DNA from: Thermoflexales bacterium
GTDB lineage: Bacteria > Chloroflexota > Anaerolineae > Fen-1058
Length of the DNA stretch: 9,160 bases
Direction of reading: 5' to 3'
Assembly: GCA_016931085.1 (NCBI GenBank)
Contig: JAFGFO010000315.1
Location: 1 to 9,160 of the forward strand
The translations under genes were made by a program, and so were the position numbers. Below are positions 3,591 through 9,160 of the stretch, one piece after another. The first letter of the stretch is position 1, and every line of letters begins with the position of its first letter. The notes beneath the pieces were generated by a model. The model had not been told where the DNA came from, did no database searches, and was given only the letters and a program-made list of their open reading frames with translations.

Positions 3591-5278
3591 GAACCATTCG
3601 CCGTGTGAGTTACACCCTGAACCGGGGCAAGTGGAACGCGCTGGTGGAGCTGGTCAAGCGCTATGCCGGCGAGAAGGACGCGCACCTGATCTTTTTCGGC
3701 CAGGCTGAGCATTTTGCCGGCCATTTTTCGCACCGCAGCCGGCGCGATGAGTTAGTACGTAGCAGCTACGCCAGCCCTCACGGCTTGCAGGCACGCGCAT
3801 GGAAGATGGCCCTTCAGGATGCCTACGAGACAATGAGCAAGAACTGGGGCGCGTTGGCCGCCAGCCTGCGCCCGGGCGTGGCCAGCCAGGCCCACTGGAG
3901 CGAGGCCCAAAAACACTACGCCTACTGGCTTCTGAAGTCACCGCAGCGCCTGGCTCAATTGGTCGGCGGACGAGCGCCGGAGCCTGAGCATTTCGAGATC
4001 TCCCAGGCTGAACGGCGGCAGGTGCGTAACACTCTCAGGCGCGTTATCCGCAGGAGCAGGGCAGGCAAAGGCTCTGAACTGCCCAGAGTGAAGCAGACGC
4101 GCTCGGCGGCGTTTGATGCAAATATGTACGAGGTGTTCACTCACGACGGTGTGCAGTACATCAAGGTGATGAGCCTCCTTCCCCGCCAGCGCATTGTCAT
4201 CCCCCTGACCGGCAGCACGCCAGTGCGCGGCACGATCCGGCTGGTGCTGGACGCAGAGCGCCAGCGAGTGGAAATCCACTATGCGGTTGAGGTCAAATCG
4301 CATCCCCCGCTCCCAGGTGAAGCGTGTGGGCTGGACGCGGGCGTGAGTGAGGTATTTACCGACGAGCGCGGCGAGCGCTACGGGACCGAGTTCGGCCGGC
4401 TGCTGGACAAGGCATCCGAGGCGTTGAAAGACAAGGGACAGAAGCGCAACAAGCTGCACCAACTGGCGAAAAAAGCGGCGGCGCGAGGCGATCACAGAAA
4501 AGCGCGCAACATCCGCCGTTTCAACCTGGGACGCAAAAAGCTGAACGAGACCCGCCGCAAGCTGCGCGCCGAGATGGCGCGCCAAATCAACACGGCCACA
4601 AACCAGGTCTTGCGCAAACGCCAACCTTCTGCTATCATGACAGAACGATTGGACATTCGCGGCAAGGCCGCAAGCAAGCGTCTCTCGCGCCAGGTCAGCT
4701 TGTGGGCGCGAGGGATGTTGAAGGAACGAGTTGAGTTCAAGGCGTCGGCTGGAGGTTCCAGTCGAGAGCAGGTCAACCCGGCGTACAGTTCGCAAACGTG
4801 TCCCATCTGCGGGTTTGTCCACAAAGACAACCGGCGGGGGGATATGTTTCAGTGTCTCCATTGCGGGCACGCGGACGATACGGACCGGGTGGCCGCACAC
4901 AACCTGAAGGCAAGAAGGGCAGATCCAGAGATACACCTTTGGACGCCGAAGGAGCGGGTCAGGGCCATCTTGCTGGACAGGTTCAACGCCCGTTTGGAAA
5001 GCAGAGCTAGTCCGGTAGTCGATTGGTCGGATAGTCACGCCAAGCAGTTGGACAGCCGACTACAAGACCATCCGACCGCTTCGCGTGACCACAAGACTAA
5101 TTCTGCGACTGTTTCGGGCAGGACTCCAGGCGCGGGAGGAGCGCGGCTCACCGCCAACCGGAGAGCGAAACGGCCGGTGCAATCTCGCCTACCCCCAAGG
5201 GACTATCGAAGAGCGAGGGAAAACGCCGGTGCGAGGTGTGACACCATTGGATCACACTTCAGGAAACAGACTTTATGA
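3587..5278 (+). CDS. tnpB: TnpB-like RNA-guided nuclease (Cas12-ancestor family), large variant
   Basis: A 563-codon ORF of the TnpB/Fanzor/Cas12 family. RuvC-I is GLDAGVSEVFTDE (~248-260, Asp250). RuvC-II is IMTERLDIRGK (~350-360, Glu353). The zinc ribbon is NPAYSSQTCPICGF to CLHCG (Cys405, 408, 423, 426). RuvC-III is DRVAAHNL (Asp433, with Val in place of the usual Asn in DxNAAxNL). All three catalytic acids are present, so this is not a nuclease-dead TldR type. Known TnpBs cut DNA guided by an omega-RNA made from the 3' end of their own gene. TnpB is usually ~350-450 aa; this has a longer N-terminal half and a tail. Protein-like sequence (DPEIHLWTPKERVRAILLDRF) runs to ~residue 470; the last ~90 codons, Arg/Ser/Pro-rich, overlap a structured DNA region and may be translated guide scaffold. 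The gene starts in an ATGA overlap with the FtsK-like gene (RBS TGAGGTG). No TnpA is nearby, which points to an adopted rather than mobile copy. Confidence 0.85.
   Translation: MRTIRRVSYTLNRGKWNALVELVKRYAGEKDAHLIFFGQAEHFAGHFSHRSRRDELVRSSYASPHGLQARAWKMALQDAYETMSKNWGALAASLRPGVASQAHWSEAQKHYAYWLLKSPQRLAQLVGGRAPEPEHFEISQAERRQVRNTLRRVIRRSRAGKGSELPRVKQTRSAAFDANMYEVFTHDGVQYIKVMSLLPRQRIVIPLTGSTPVRGTIRLVLDAERQRVEIHYAVEVKSHPPLPGEACGLDAGVSEVFTDERGERYGTEFGRLLDKASEALKDKGQKRNKLHQLAKKAAARGDHRKARNIRRFNLGRKKLNETRRKLRAEMARQINTATNQVLRKRQPSAIMTERLDIRGKAASKRLSRQVSLWARGMLKERVEFKASAGGSSREQVNPAYSSQTCPICGFVHKDNRRGDMFQCLHCGHADDTDRVAAHNLKARRADPEIHLWTPKERVRAILLDRFNARLESRASPVVDWSDSHAKQLDSRLQDHPTASRDHKTNSATVSGRTPGAGGARLTANRRAKRPVQSRLPPRDYRRARENAGARCDTIGSHFRKQTL
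5008..5039. repeat. Four degenerate copies of an 8-bp unit (consensus TAGTCGGA)
   Basis: Units at 5008-5015, 5016-5023, 5024-5031 and 5032-5039 read TAGTCCGG, TAGTCGAT, TGGTCGGA and TAGTCACG. Complementary units (CCGACTAC at 5056-5063, ATCCGACC at 5070-5077) follow, so the array forms the 5' side of the folded region described for the candidate omega-RNA. It could instead be an unrelated microsatellite-like repeat that invaded the 3' end of the gene. Confidence 0.5.
5008..5258 (+). ncRNA. Candidate omega-RNA / guide scaffold overlapping the 3' end of the tnpB-like ORF
   Basis: Several complementary segments are visible. GGTCGGATAGTC (5025-5036) pairs at 11 of 12 positions with GACCATCCGACC (5066-5077). 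CCAA-GCAG-TTGG (5040-5051) is a hairpin in its loop. GTAGTCG (5015-5021) matches CGACTAC (5057-5063), which would make an H-type pseudoknot with the first helix. GTCACGC (5034-5040) can alternatively pair with GCGTGAC (5083-5089). Further on, CTCGC (5184-5188) pairs with GCGAG (5213-5217) around CCCCCAAGGG, and GTGTGA (5236-5241) with TCACAC (5252-5257). Placement after RuvC-III and pseudoknot potential are what known omega-RNAs show. The exact ends, and therefore the guide, cannot be fixed here. Confidence 0.4.
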
Positions 5279-7533
5279 CGATCATGTTTGGCCTCCAACT
5301 GCCCGTGGTAGGCGCCTTGTGCACCAGTGCGGCTTATTTGCTCGTCGCATTGATCTCACTTCGCAAGCGTGGTTTTTCCACATGGCTAGATGGGATGTTT
5401 ATCCTCTATCTCGTTCTTTCCATCCTGTGGAGCGTGGGCAATGCCCTGCTTGTTTGGCGCGGCCTGATCCCCCTGGTCCCACAGCGGGGATGGGAAGTGG
5501 CTTACGGGGTGATTGTCATCTTGCCGGTGCTGCTGGTTATGCTGACGATGCTGTTTTTCGAGCGGGCGCATGTGAAATGGGCCGCCGGGATCGGCGGCAC
5601 TATGGTTGTACTGGTGGCACTGGTGGACAATAATGTTTGGGGGGTGCAGACCGCTTTGCAAACTGGCCTGGACGTGTCCTCGGCCGAGGATTTGCTGCAC
5701 ACGCTGCGCTGGAGCGCGTGGGGCCTTTTTGGCGCGGCGGCGGTCGTCTTGACAGGCTGGATTTACTTTCAAACGCGCCGCCCGCTTCATCGCAATCGAG
5801 CCTTGTACTGGCTGATCACTTGCATACTGGTAGTTGCCGGCGAGTGCTTGACGCTGATGTTGGTGACTGACTACCGGCAGATTGGGCTGGTGGTGCACAT
5901 GCTGGGTGTGCTGCTGATGGCGTTTACGCTGATTCATTACAACCTGCCTAGCTTGATCGGCTTGATGCGGCAGAGCCTGTCGGGCACTTTCGTCACCTTG
6001 GTGATTGGTGGCGTGTATGTGCTGGTCTTTTGGCTGGTGAGGCCGCTGTTGGTCAGCCCCAATCTCACTCTGCAATGGGTCGTGGTCGGACTGCTGGCGG
6101 TGGGTCTGGCTGTCGTGGTCCCCCCACTGCGGCGTTTCACTCAATGGCTGCTCGACAAGGCCTTGTTGGCGGGCAAATACGACCCGGCGCGGGCCTTGCG
6201 CGAGTACAGCGCGGCGATTAGCAACATCCTCGACATCAACGTGCTGGTGACGGTGGCCATCGGCATTATCAGCGAGGCGATGGAAACCAGGCGAGGCGCG
6301 CTTTTGCTGCTGACCAAGCGCGAGGACGACGTCGTGGAAGTGAATACGATTCCCGGCATGGGGGAAATCAAGATCAAAGAAGCCGAGTTTGCGCCTGGCA
6401 GCCCGATCTTGGCCTCTCTCAACACCGCCCAGACACTCAGCCAGTACGACATCGATTTTTTGCCCCAATACCGTTCCACCTCACCGCTCGAACGGGTGTG
6501 GCTGCACGATCTCGATATGGAGCTTTATGTGCCGATCTGCCAGCAAGAGACGCTCCTCGGCCTCATCACCTTGGGCGCCAAGGCTAGCGGTGAGCCATAC
6601 TCCCGCCAGGACTTGAATGTGCTAAGCTCGCTGGCGAACCAGACCACCGTAGCGTTGCAGAACGCGCGCCTGGTGGCCGATCTCAAGGCGCTCAATACTC
6701 AGATGGGCCAACTCAACGAGGAGCTGACACGCATCAATCGCCAATTGGAGAAACTCGACACCGCCAAGACGGACTTTATCCAGATCGCATCGCACGAGCT
6801 GCGCACGCCGATTACCCAGGCGCGCGGCTATGCCGATATGCTAGGCGACATCGTGCAATCGGGCGTACTCAGCCCGACCCAGGCTCTGCAGATCAGCCAG
6901 GGCATCAATCGCTCGACCAAGCGCCTGGAGGAAATCGTCACGGCTATGCTGGATGTCTCGCAAATCGACATCCAGGCGCTCAACTTGAGCCGGGCGCCCA
7001 TTGCGATGACAACCGTCATGCGCATGTCACTCGAATCCTACCAGGAAGGCGCCAAGCAGCGCCAGCAAACCCTCACTGTAGATGGCCTCGCCGGCCTGCC
7101 GCCGGTGCATGGTGACTTGCAGCGACTGTGCCAGGCTTTTGGCAACATCATCGTCAATTGTATCAAGTTCACCCCTGACGGTGGCAGCATCACCATCAAT
7201 GGACGGGAGTTCGTAGATGTAGACGACGCCGGAGTGGGGACACACTGCGTGGAGATTGTGATTGCCGACACGGGGATCGGCATCGACCTGGAAGATCACG
7301 AATTGATTTTCGAAAAGTTTTATCGTGTAGGCTCTACGTCGTTACATTCGACCGGGACGACCAAGTTCATGGGGGCCGGCCCCGGCTTGGGATTGCCGAT
7401 CGCCCGCGGCGTGATCCAGGCTCACGGGGGCCGGGTGTGGGTGGAAAGCGAGGGCCGCGACGAGCAGCGCTGCCCCGGCAGCCGCTTCCACGTGGTCCTG
7501 CCAGCGGCTGTCATCCCCCAAGAAGAAGGTTGA
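5275..7533 (+). CDS. Multi-TM GAF-domain sensor histidine kinase
   Basis: A 752-aa membrane sensor kinase. Residues ~10-285 contain about eight hydrophobic helices, a 7TM-like sensor region. A GAF-like domain follows (~305-465), then a coiled-coil linker (~467-498), a HisKA domain with phospho-acceptor His507 in IASHELRTPITQ, and a HATPase_c domain. The latter shows an N box (FGNIIVNCIKFTPDGG, ~622-637), G1 (IADTGIGID, ~663-671), F box (FEKFYRVGS) and G2 (GPGLGLPIARG, ~702-712). It should autophosphorylate in response to an unidentified signal and pass phosphate to a response regulator, but none is encoded in this window. ATG 5275 overlaps the tnpB-like stop as ATGA, with AGGA at 5261-5264; ATG 5284 is an alternative. 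It may belong to the operon by coupling, or the tnpB-like frame may simply run into it. It converges on murI with a 57-bp gap and no clear terminator. Confidence 0.93.
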   Translation: MTIMFGLQLPVVGALCTSAAYLLVALISLRKRGFSTWLDGMFILYLVLSILWSVGNALLVWRGLIPLVPQRGWEVAYGVIVILPVLLVMLTMLFFERAHVKWAAGIGGTMVVLVALVDNNVWGVQTALQTGLDVSSAEDLLHTLRWSAWGLFGAAAVVLTGWIYFQTRRPLHRNRALYWLITCILVVAGECLTLMLVTDYRQIGLVVHMLGVLLMAFTLIHYNLPSLIGLMRQSLSGTFVTLVIGGVYVLVFWLVRPLLVSPNLTLQWVVVGLLAVGLAVVVPPLRRFTQWLLDKALLAGKYDPARALREYSAAISNILDINVLVTVAIGIISEAMETRRGALLLLTKREDDVVEVNTIPGMGEIKIKEAEFAPGSPILASLNTAQTLSQYDIDFLPQYRSTSPLERVWLHDLDMELYVPICQQETLLGLITLGAKASGEPYSRQDLNVLSSLANQTTVALQNARLVADLKALNTQMGQLNEELTRINRQLEKLDTAKTDFIQIASHELRTPITQARGYADMLGDIVQSGVLSPTQALQISQGINRSTKRLEEIVTAMLDVSQIDIQALNLSRAPIAMTTVMRMSLESYQEGAKQRQQTLTVDGLAGLPPVHGDLQRLCQAFGNIIVNCIKFTPDGGSITINGREFVDVDDAGVGTHCVEIVIADTGIGIDLEDHELIFEKFYRVGSTSLHSTGTTKFMGAGPGLGLPIARGVIQAHGGRVWVESEGRDEQRCPGSRFHVVLPAAVIPQEEG

Positions 7534-7580
7534 GCTTAGGCAAGACCGGCAACACGAGATTGCGCTAGTGTGGGTCCCGC

Positions 7581-7608
7581 ACCTGAGACCTTAACCCTGA
7601 AAGCTGGA
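7581..7608. repeat. Degenerate heptamer array at the 3' end of murI
   Basis: Four 7-bp units read ACCTGAG, ACCTTAA, CCCTGAA and AGCTGGA, related to the ACCTGAA array at 3535-3569. The murI stop codon (TTA on this strand) lies in the second unit, so the last residues of MurI are repeat-derived. The array fills part of the 57-bp gap between the convergent kinase and murI genes. Confidence 0.45.
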
Positions 7609-8460
7609 ACTAGGCAGTTCGGCTTCGCCGAACTGAAGCAGTCGCCCGCCGCTCCAGCGGGCGGTACGCACCTCCTGGCCACTCGTGCCGGTCAAGCGTT
7701 CGAGTGCCTTGGAAAAGGCTGGCGCGTCGCCGGTGGTGTAAAAGCGGATCTGCCCAGGCTGGCCCGGCGGCGCCAACAAGCCCTGCTGCGCGAGCAGCCG
7801 CCTGATTTGCTTGGCCACAGCCGGGCTGGGGTCGATCACCCTGACGCCAGGGCCGGCGATGCTTTGGATGATCGGCAAGAGAAAGGGGTAGTGGGTACAG
7901 CCAAGGACGATGGTGTCGACGCCAGCTTTGAGCATCGGCGCCAGGTAGCGCTGCAGCATGGCGTGTGTATCCGGTGTGTCGAGCCGCCCGGCTTCCACCT
8001 GCTCGACCAGGCCCGGACAAACCTGCTTGAACAACTTGATGTCCGCTCCAAAGCGTTCCACCTGGCTGGCGAAAAGCTTGCCCTGAAAAGTGACTGGCGT
8101 GGCGAGCACGCCCACCTTGTGCGTATGGGTGTTTTCTGCGGCCGGCTTGACGGCTGGCTCCATGCCGACAAACGCTACCTGGGGGAACTGCTGGCGCAGT
8201 GTGTGCAACGCTGCGGCTGAAGCGGCATTGCAGACGATGGCGATCACCTGGCAGCCGTGATCGAGCAAAAAGCACGTGATCGCCTGCGCAAAGCCCACGA
8301 TCTCGTCCATGAGGCGGGGGCCATAAGGGACGTGTGCCTGGTCGGCGAGATAGAGCACGTTCTCGGCGGGCAATTGCAGCGCCACTTCGCGCCAAACAGA
8401 CAGGCCGCCGACGCCTGAATCGAACATGCCAAGGCTGAAGGCTGGGTGTTCTTCGGTCAT
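7591..8460 (-). CDS. murI: Glutamate racemase
   Basis: A 289-aa cytoplasmic enzyme that interconverts L- and D-glutamate to supply D-Glu for peptidoglycan. The family signature MFDSGVGGLSV is at residues 12-22 (Asp14, Ser15), LADQAHVPYG at 38-47, the first catalytic Cys77 in IVCNAASAAAL, and the second catalytic Cys188 in VLGCTHYPF with His190. The residue after Cys-Asn in the first motif is Ala where Ser/Thr is usual, an uncommon substitution in the active site. ATG 8460 is preferred: AGG stands ~7 nt upstream, while the longer TTG start (8481) falls in the U-tract of the rplS terminator. The extreme C-terminus crosses a 9-bp palindrome and a heptamer array, and may be extended relative to relatives. 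No good promoter is seen between this gene and rplS; it may be fed by leakage through the terminator. Confidence 0.95.
   Translation of the reverse strand: MTEEHPAFSLGMFDSGVGGLSVWREVALQLPAENVLYLADQAHVPYGPRLMDEIVGFAQAITCFLLDHGCQVIAIVCNAASAAALHTLRQQFPQVAFVGMEPAVKPAAENTHTHKVGVLATPVTFQGKLFASQVERFGADIKLFKQVCPGLVEQVEAGRLDTPDTHAMLQRYLAPMLKAGVDTIVLGCTHYPFLLPIIQSIAGPGVRVIDPSPAVAKQIRRLLAQQGLLAPPGQPGQIRFYTTGDAPAFSKALERLTGTSGQEVRTARWSGGRLLQFGEAELPSSSFQG
7615..7635. repeat. 9-bp inverted repeat in the 3' end of murI
   Basis: CAGTTCGGC (7615-7623) and GCCGAACTG (7627-7635) are exact complements around TTC. On the coding strand this encodes LQFGEAEL near the C-terminus. It lacks a T-run on either side, so it is not an obvious terminator; a palindromic repeat insertion is a reasonable reading. 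Confidence 0.55.
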
Positions 8461-8472
8461 GATCGCCTGCTT

Positions 8473-8507
8473 CAAACACAAAAGGCGTAGGCCACAGCCT
8501 ACGCCTT
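8473..8507 (-). terminator. Rho-independent terminator downstream of rplS
   Basis: On the - strand, AAGGCGTAGGC pairs with GCCTACGCCTT (+ strand positions 8497-8507 and 8482-8492), an 11-bp perfect stem with a 4-nt loop. It is followed by TTTTGTGTTTG (8483 down to 8473). It ends transcription from rplS only about 12 nt before the murI start, so it may act as a partial terminator that sets murI expression. Confidence 0.75.
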
Positions 8508-8545
8508 GCTTCGCTCTCTATGCACCCGGTAGCGCACCGCCTTAT

Positions 8546-8587
8546 CCACGAAGAACACCCGGCAAAAACCTTGGTGACCCTTCGTGG
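8546..8587. repeat. CCACGAAG/CTTCGTGG inverted repeat between rplS and murI
   Basis: CCACGAAG (8546-8553) and CTTCGTGG (8580-8587) are perfect 8-bp complements separated by 26 bp. This resembles the common intergenic CCTTCGTGG-type repeats. No T-run follows, so a terminator role is not supported. Confidence 0.5.
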
Positions 8588-8604
8588 CCTTTGGGGAAGA
8601 GTCC

Positions 8605-8967
8605 TTATTTAGCCGCTATCTCTTCCCGGCGTTCTTTGAGCCGGGCTGCCTTGCCTCGCCGGCCACGCAGATAGTACAGTTGGGCGCGGCGTATATGGGC
8701 GCGGCGCAAAATCTCCACTTTCTCCACGCGCGGCGAATGAAGCAAAAAGGTGCGTTCGACGCCTATCCCGTGCGATGCGATGCGGCGCACGGTAAAGTTC
8801 GTCCGCGCACCACCTTTGCGGAAACGCATAACCGTACCCTGAAAGGCCTGCACGCGCTCGCGCTCGCCCTCGACGATGCGGATGTGGACACGTACAGTAT
8901 CCCCCGGCTGGAGAGCTGCGGTCTCGGCCTTGAGTTGTTGTTGTTCGAGTGACTCAACCAGATTCAT
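8605..8967 (-). CDS. rplS: Ribosomal protein L19
   Basis: A 120-aa large-subunit protein at the 30S-50S interface. The sequence follows bL19 throughout: [26 protein letters not shown] (~22-47), [22 protein letters not shown] (~53-74), [34 protein letters not shown] (~77-110). Length is normal for the family (about 115-120). ATG 8967 has AGGA ~7 nt upstream on the - strand. It is transcribed from the promoter at 9043-9071 with an approximately 70-nt leader and ends at the terminator downstream. The usual bacterial neighbours trmD, rimM and rpsP are not seen in the visible 190 bp upstream, so it appears to be monocistronic here. Confidence 0.97.
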   Translation of the reverse strand: MNLVESLEQQQLKAETAALQPGDTVRVHIRIVEGERERVQAFQGTVMRFRKGGARTNFTVRRIASHGIGVERTFLLHSPRVEKVEILRRAHIRRAQLYYLRGRRGKAARLKERREEIAAK

Positions 8968-9007
8968 CTTTCATCCTCACATAACTAGTCGTGATCGATA
9001 TGATACT

Positions 9008-9030
9008 CCCACCTCCAGAAGCCCGGTGGG
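9008..9030 (-). promoter_or_regulatory. Hairpin in the rplS 5' leader
   Basis: CCCACC and GGTGGG (9008-9013 and 9025-9030) form a 6-bp GC-rich stem with an 11-nt loop just after the predicted transcription start. Ribosomal protein leaders often fold for autoregulation, and L19 leaders are known in some bacteria, but this stem alone does not match a described motif that I can verify. Confidence 0.3.
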
Positions 9031-9042
9031 CAGCGAGAAGAG

Positions 9043-9071
9043 AGTATACCATAGATGTGAAGTTCGTGCAA
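9043..9071 (-). promoter_or_regulatory. Sigma70-type promoter of rplS
   Basis: On the - strand, -35 TTGCAC (9066-9071) and -10 TATACT (9043-9048) are 17 bp apart, each matching consensus at four or more of six positions. Transcription would start near 9036, giving a leader of about 70 nt before the rplS ATG. Confidence 0.75.
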
Positions 9072-9102
9072 GGTGCGCTTTCCGCCTTTCCGGAGGATGC
9101 CC

Positions 9103-9131
9103 TTACCCTGTTGGCAGAAACGTGCTAAAAT
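9103..9131 (+). promoter_or_regulatory. Possible divergent promoter reading out of the window
   Basis: TTACCC (9103-9108) and TAAAAT (9126-9131) are 17 bp apart on the + strand. The -10 box is good but the -35 box is weak. If real, it drives a gene beyond 9160, divergent from rplS. Confidence 0.4.
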
Positions 9132-9160
9132 AGGCTTGTTCCAACGCGCCAGTTCGACTG

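Noticed and set aside
3938..5038. 366-codon antisense ORF opposite the tnpB-like gene
   Set aside because: It mirrors the codon structure of the sense gene, has no recognisable domain or ribosome binding site, and the sense frame carries clear RuvC and zinc ribbon motifs.
5008..5090. CRISPR-like array beside a Cas12-like protein
   Set aside because: The repeated units are 8 bp, degenerate and contiguous without spacers; no 20-40 bp direct repeats with unique spacers occur anywhere in the window.
5386..6468. 360-codon - strand ORF opposite the histidine kinase
   Set aside because: His/Gln-rich composition is what the complement of hydrophobic TM codons gives; the sense frame is an unmistakable kinase.
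7570..8220. 216-codon + strand ORF opposite murI
   Set aside because: Shadow of murI, which has all family signatures on the other strand.

Overview
The window looks like chromosomal DNA of a GC-rich, little-studied bacterium, most plausibly a member of Chloroflexota (Anaerolineae-like). That assignment is an inference from four traits: Ala/Gln/Thr-repeat membrane proteins, a multi-TM GAF histidine kinase, a large TnpB-like protein, and heavy loading with short palindromic and heptameric intergenic-type repeats. No rRNA, tRNA or CRISPR array is visible.

Left part (1-668). A small excisionase-type HTH gene (132-350) sits directly under a TTGCGC-N18-TATAAT promoter, placed so that its mRNA is probably leaderless. 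A consensus promoter (TTGACA-N17-TATAAT, 347-375) overlaps its stop codon. It drives no protein. It reads into about 140 nt that fold into three hairpins and end in a strong intrinsic terminator (489-523), so this is a good candidate for an unannotated small structured RNA. A 93-bp inverted-repeat element (558-650) follows.

Middle part (669-5278). A tightly packed + strand cluster encodes two membrane-anchored Ala/Gln-rich proteins that share a C-terminal motif, an FtsK/SpoIIIE-like ATPase, and a 563-codon TnpB-like (Cas12-ancestor family) nuclease with intact RuvC residues and zinc ribbon. The junctions are ATGA overlaps, and one has been split by a repeat that leaves ATGA on both sides. No TnpA, integrase or replication gene is visible. 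The last ~90 codons of the tnpB-like ORF do not look like protein; the DNA there is rich in complementary segments, as expected for an overlapping omega-RNA (guide scaffold). Several palindromic repeats lie in frame inside these coding sequences.

Right part (5275-9160). A 752-aa multi-TM/GAF/HisKA/HATPase sensor kinase begins at an ATGA overlap with the tnpB-like ORF. It converges on two housekeeping genes on the - strand: murI (glutamate racemase) and rplS (ribosomal protein L19). rplS has a clear promoter (TTGCAC-N17-TATACT) and a downstream terminator that precedes murI.

Working model (inference): the HTH protein, the small RNA, the two membrane proteins, the FtsK-like pump and the TnpB-like RNA-guided nuclease are parts of one accessory or integrative module inserted beside core genes. 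Translational coupling suggests the nuclease has been adopted by the module rather than dropped in recently.
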